From contig VCMS01000064.1 in the NCBI GenBank assembly GCA_022539475.1, positions 1-64,000 on the forward strand: 64,000 bases of DNA, written 5' to 3'. This DNA is from Gracilaria domingensis (Eukaryota > Rhodophyta > Florideophyceae > Gracilariales > Gracilariaceae). A program made the position numbers and the translations under genes. Positions 61,193 to 64,000 of the stretch are shown piece by piece (positions within the stretch are counted from its first letter, which is position 1; every line of letters starts with the position of its first letter). The notes beneath the pieces are model-generated. The model searched no databases and was not told the DNA's origin. It worked only from the letters and a program-made list of their open reading frames with translations.

Positions 61193-62489
61193 ATGGATGA
61201 AGAACTGTCTGAAATGCTACGCGTTTGGGGAGAACGAGGCCCAACCCTAATATCTGCTGTACTTGAGGAGAGAAAGCGATTACTGGACTTGGCTGCCCTT
61301 CACAGGGATGACCTAGGCACCCAACTCTTCGAGGCTCAAAATGAGATTACCATGCTTCGCGAACAAGCTCGAAAACAGCAAAGCGAGCATCAGAATGAAC
61401 GGAATGAATCCTCTTCTACTGCCAAGCAACTGAATGCATCTATTTCTTCCCTAACAAAAGAACTTCAAGAAGCCAAGAAAGTCATAGAAACCACCGAAAC
61501 TAAACTTGAGCAAGTGACAAAAGAAAGAGACAAGGCACTCGGCCTCATAGACGAAAGAGAACGATCGGCTGAAAACATGATGGCTGCTTTACAAAAGAGT
61601 ATGCATTCGGAAGCCAAAGCAAAATCCACCGCCAGGGATTCAATTCATAACTTGCAACAAGAGAATATAGAATATTCTCATCTTGTCGTCAGTCACCGTC
61701 TGAGGGCTGAAAAAGAATCTCGTAGGGCAGATGCCGCAGAAAGAAAAGCGCTGGATCTTCAGGAAAGACTAGACAAAATCCTTACTGAGAAAAGCGTAAC
61801 CTCCGAGGATAAGTCACGAACACACCGACCCAGTGACACCAAGAATCGTACATGCTGGTACTAAACGAAAGTCTGCGTCCTCCTCAAGGTCAGAGGTCAT
61901 GGGTCCCTCCGTTGAAGACATTCCCTCAGAAGTGACACAAAACGATGAAAGTTTTCTGGAGCGACCGACGAAGAAGCGAATAGACGCAAGATCTGCAGAA
62001 AAACGGAAAGTGAAGTTAACAGCGACAGAGGAAAATAACGATGACCGTGATCCTGAACGGGGCAAATCTCGGAATCGTTGTGAATCTGATGTTAACGGAA
62101 GCTTTCGTAACCGACAGACGAAAACGATATTGGTCACAAGATTAGTAGAAAGGCGGAGAGCCAAAGCGTCAGAAACCGTCAAGGGCAGCAGTGCTAACCG
62201 TGAACGGGGCAACCTCCGGTGTCAGTCTGCATTAGAGAAAGACGCGGAACCGCGCAAAAGGCATGGGTCCCGCAAGCGTGGAGCACCTCCAACAGCTACA
62301 TCTCTTTTGATACAGAGTGAGAAAAAGCCGCAGCAGCTTGGGTTCAGTCCATCCCCACCGAAACCAGTAACGAATGAAAGACCTCGGAGAAATCTTCCAA
62401 AGGTTTCGTACGTCTATCCAGTACAAGAAGATGCTGATGTTCAAACAAGAGATAAGCTTTTCGTACCGTCCTCCAAAGCAACAAAATGA
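61193..62489 (+). CDS. Coiled-coil protein with shugoshin-like basic tail (one frameshift)
   Basis: The ATG frame 61193-61864 encodes 223 residues, nearly all coiled coil (about 25-200: LEERKRLLDLAALHRDDL through ALDLQERLDKIL). A second frame, open from about 61810 to 62489 in the +1 register, continues with basic, Ser-rich text and ends with RPRRNLPKVSYVYPVQEDAD..RDKLF. That tail recalls the Shugoshin C-terminal motif (RR-R..P-VSY-EP-L..K-R). Shugoshins protect centromeric cohesin. The tail match is by eye and the N-terminal coil is longer than usual, so the name is tentative. A single-base deletion, a sequence error or a missed intron near 61805-61835 could explain the register change. I found no convincing GT-AG pair. 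It is divergent from biotin ligase and converges with TrpD. Confidence 0.45.
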
Positions 62490-62643
62490 CCATCACGGTC
62501 TATAAAGAGAGTCTGAGAGAGAACATTCACATTTACGTTCATAGGTTGTGATACTCTGAACAACCATGCTGATTCAGGAGGTGGCCAGTTTATGAGACGA
62601 ATAAGCTTCGAAAATCATTTCCCTTGCTCACTGCTGGCATTCA

Positions 62644-63795
62644 TCACTTCGTCGACTGTGAAACAGCTGCCCACTTCTCGAGTACAGCCGTTGCCCTTCC
62701 TGAAGTCAATACCTCATTGATGCGGTCCATAGAGGCTCGAATACTAGGATCAAGCCCATAAACATAGCATCCTACGGCAGCATTCAAAACAATGGCATCC
62801 GAGATCGGTCCCTTCAACTTACCGGAGAGAACATCGCGGATAATGGAGGCATTTTCGTTGGCATCACCTCCCTTGAGTTCGGAGACATGCACTCGAGGCA
62901 TTCCCAACTCGACCTCAGGATCGAACGTTTTCGTTTCTTTCACGCCGTTGACAAATTCAACGACATTTGATACCCCTGTGTTACTATACTCATCCAGTCC
63001 CGCAGTATGAACAACAACACCATGTTTGACACCAGACGAGATCAGAACATCGGCCATAGTATCAAGCAGAGATGGTCTCGCTACACCGATAACGGCATAT
63101 TCTGCCCCGCAAGGATTAAGAAGTGGTCCTATGATGTTGAACAAAGTTCGGATCTTTAAAGCCTGTCGAACGGGTCCGACGAAGCGCATTTTCGGGTGAT
63201 GGAGACGTGCAAACATGAAGCCGATCCCAGTCTGGTCTATACATTGGGAAACGCCTTCCGGGGAAAGCTGTATGTTGATTCCCAAAGCTTCGAGCACGTC
63301 CGCACTGCCGCTCTTGGAGCTAACAGAACGATTTCCATGTTTAGCCACTCTACATCCAGCCGCAGCTGCTAATATCGATGCGGCGGTAGATATGTTAACT
63401 GTGTTGAAGCCATCACCTCCAGTTCCGACAATATCCAGGACAGGATATTGTGAAGATACGGGAACCATCTCCTTCCTCATCGCTTTCACTGTGCCAAAAA
63501 CTTCATCGGATGTCTCGCCTTTTGCCGCAAGAACGGCTAGAAAGGCAGCGATTTCAGACTCAGATGCTTCACCACTCAAAATATAGCTTACCGCTTCCGT
63601 TGCTTCTGTGGATGTAAGGTTCTGCATCGACACCAACTTCTCCAGGTACGGTTTCATGGAACATCGGATGGTTTTGGGGGTCGCATAACGTCGTTTTGCA
63701 GTTTGAACGAATGTAGCCTGCTGATGCCGCCATCGCACCACGGAGGGTGACCCTGCAAAAAGCGGAGTGTGATGCCATTGGACTGGTTTCATCAT
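62644..63795 (-). CDS. trpD: Anthranilate phosphoribosyltransferase (TrpD), with N-terminal presequence
   Basis: 383 residues from ATG 63795. It joins anthranilate to PRPP, the second step of tryptophan synthesis. Motifs: VGTGGDG (123-129, PRPP pyrophosphate loop), NTVNIST (131-137), KHGNRSVSSKSGSADVLEALG (152-172) and RTLFNIIGPLLNP (216-228), all intact. The first 45 residues are Arg/Gln/Ser/Thr-rich without acidic residues, and the conserved enzyme starts near the internal Met 47 (MKPYLEKL). The leader is therefore a probable plastid presequence, in line with the usual place of this pathway in algae and plants. Monofunctional, not fused to other Trp enzymes. Single exon. Confidence 0.95.
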   Translation of the reverse strand: MMKPVQWHHTPLFAGSPSVVRWRHQQATFVQTAKRRYATPKTIRCSMKPYLEKLVSMQNLTSTEATEAVSYILSGEASESEIAAFLAVLAAKGETSDEVFGTVKAMRKEMVPVSSQYPVLDIVGTGGDGFNTVNISTAASILAAAAGCRVAKHGNRSVSSKSGSADVLEALGINIQLSPEGVSQCIDQTGIGFMFARLHHPKMRFVGPVRQALKIRTLFNIIGPLLNPCGAEYAVIGVARPSLLDTMADVLISSGVKHGVVVHTAGLDEYSNTGVSNVVEFVNGVKETKTFDPEVELGMPRVHVSELKGGDANENASIIRDVLSGKLKGPISDAIVLNAAVGCYVYGLDPSIRASMDRINEVLTSGRATAVLEKWAAVSQSTK

Positions 63796-63850
63796 AAGGC
63801 TCGCAACAGACGTTGGAATACGAGGTTGGGCAAGGATCAGAAGACCTACT

Positions 63851-63858
63851 TAAATATG
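63851..63858 (-). promoter_or_regulatory. Probable TATA box of trpD
   Basis: TATTTAAG on the minus strand lies 56 bp upstream of ATG 63795. Confidence 0.45.
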
Positions 63859-64000
63859 CGATCTCGAATTACAATGATAGTATGCTTTCCGGAAATGATA
63901 TTTGACTGAAAAGATCGGATAGCGATTAACTTGGAAACGTGTGTACCAACGATAGATAACGCACCCAGTCGTCCACCGGTGATCCCCTCGGAGGAACGCA

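Noticed and set aside
1-64000. tRNA, rRNA or snRNA genes
   Set aside because: No paired A/B-box and TTCGANTC-type features or rRNA cores were recognised by eye; a covariance-model search would be decisive.

Overview
The window is nuclear DNA from an intron-poor, repeat-rich eukaryote. The RNA polymerase III subunit RPC3, a eukaryotic RNase H1, a full ABCB transporter, a Notchless remnant and a HECT ligase remnant show that it is a eukaryote. The RNase H1 gene carries one 92-nt GT-AG intron; the ABCB, RPC3, biotin ligase and anthranilate phosphoribosyltransferase genes each read as a single exon. A decayed phytol-kinase-like gene with a transit-peptide-like N-terminus, plus a presequence on the TrpD-type enzyme, suggests a plastid-bearing lineage. 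A florideophyte red alga would fit (compact genes between transposon blocks), but this is inference and the species is not determined.
Layout: 1-4.4 kb, nothing I can support. 4.4-6.65 kb, a coiled-coil hypothetical gene that decays by frameshifts. 7.0-9.9 kb, an ORF of an unclassified (Plavaka/KDZ-like) DNA-transposon family. 10.3-11.8 kb, a tandemly duplicated segment with splice-like signals and two foldback structures. 11.9-26.3 kb, an LTR-retrotransposon nest: a minus-strand Ty3/gypsy gag-protease fragment, an oppositely oriented, internally deleted chromovirus remnant, a structurally complete Ty1/copia element with 5-bp target duplication, and two stretches rich in short dyads (ACTC..GAGT and CCC..GGGA; the second has runs with exact 59-bp spacing). 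26.4-50.6 kb, a belt of decayed sequence: two hAT transposase genes and a hAT C-terminal fragment, a broken second copy of the 7-10 kb transposon, a palindromic GC-rich satellite carrying TTAGGG/CCCTAA, and broken ankyrin, HECT, phytol kinase, Notchless, unknown and APH-like genes. 51-64 kb, an apparently live gene block: RNase H1 (+), RPC3 (-), ABCB (+), biotin-protein ligase (-), a coiled-coil protein with a shugoshin-like tail (+, one frameshift) and anthranilate phosphoribosyltransferase (-).
In the live block neighbouring genes alternate in strand, giving divergent promoters (RPC3/ABCB, biotin ligase/coiled-coil) and convergent 3' ends (RNase H1/RPC3, ABCB/biotin ligase). The genes have unrelated housekeeping roles and no operon-like logic. 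TAA, TAG and TGA all end intact genes, so in-frame stops elsewhere are read as decay, not recoding. Long, often perfect inverted repeats recur across the window and are its most unusual feature together with the dyad arrays.
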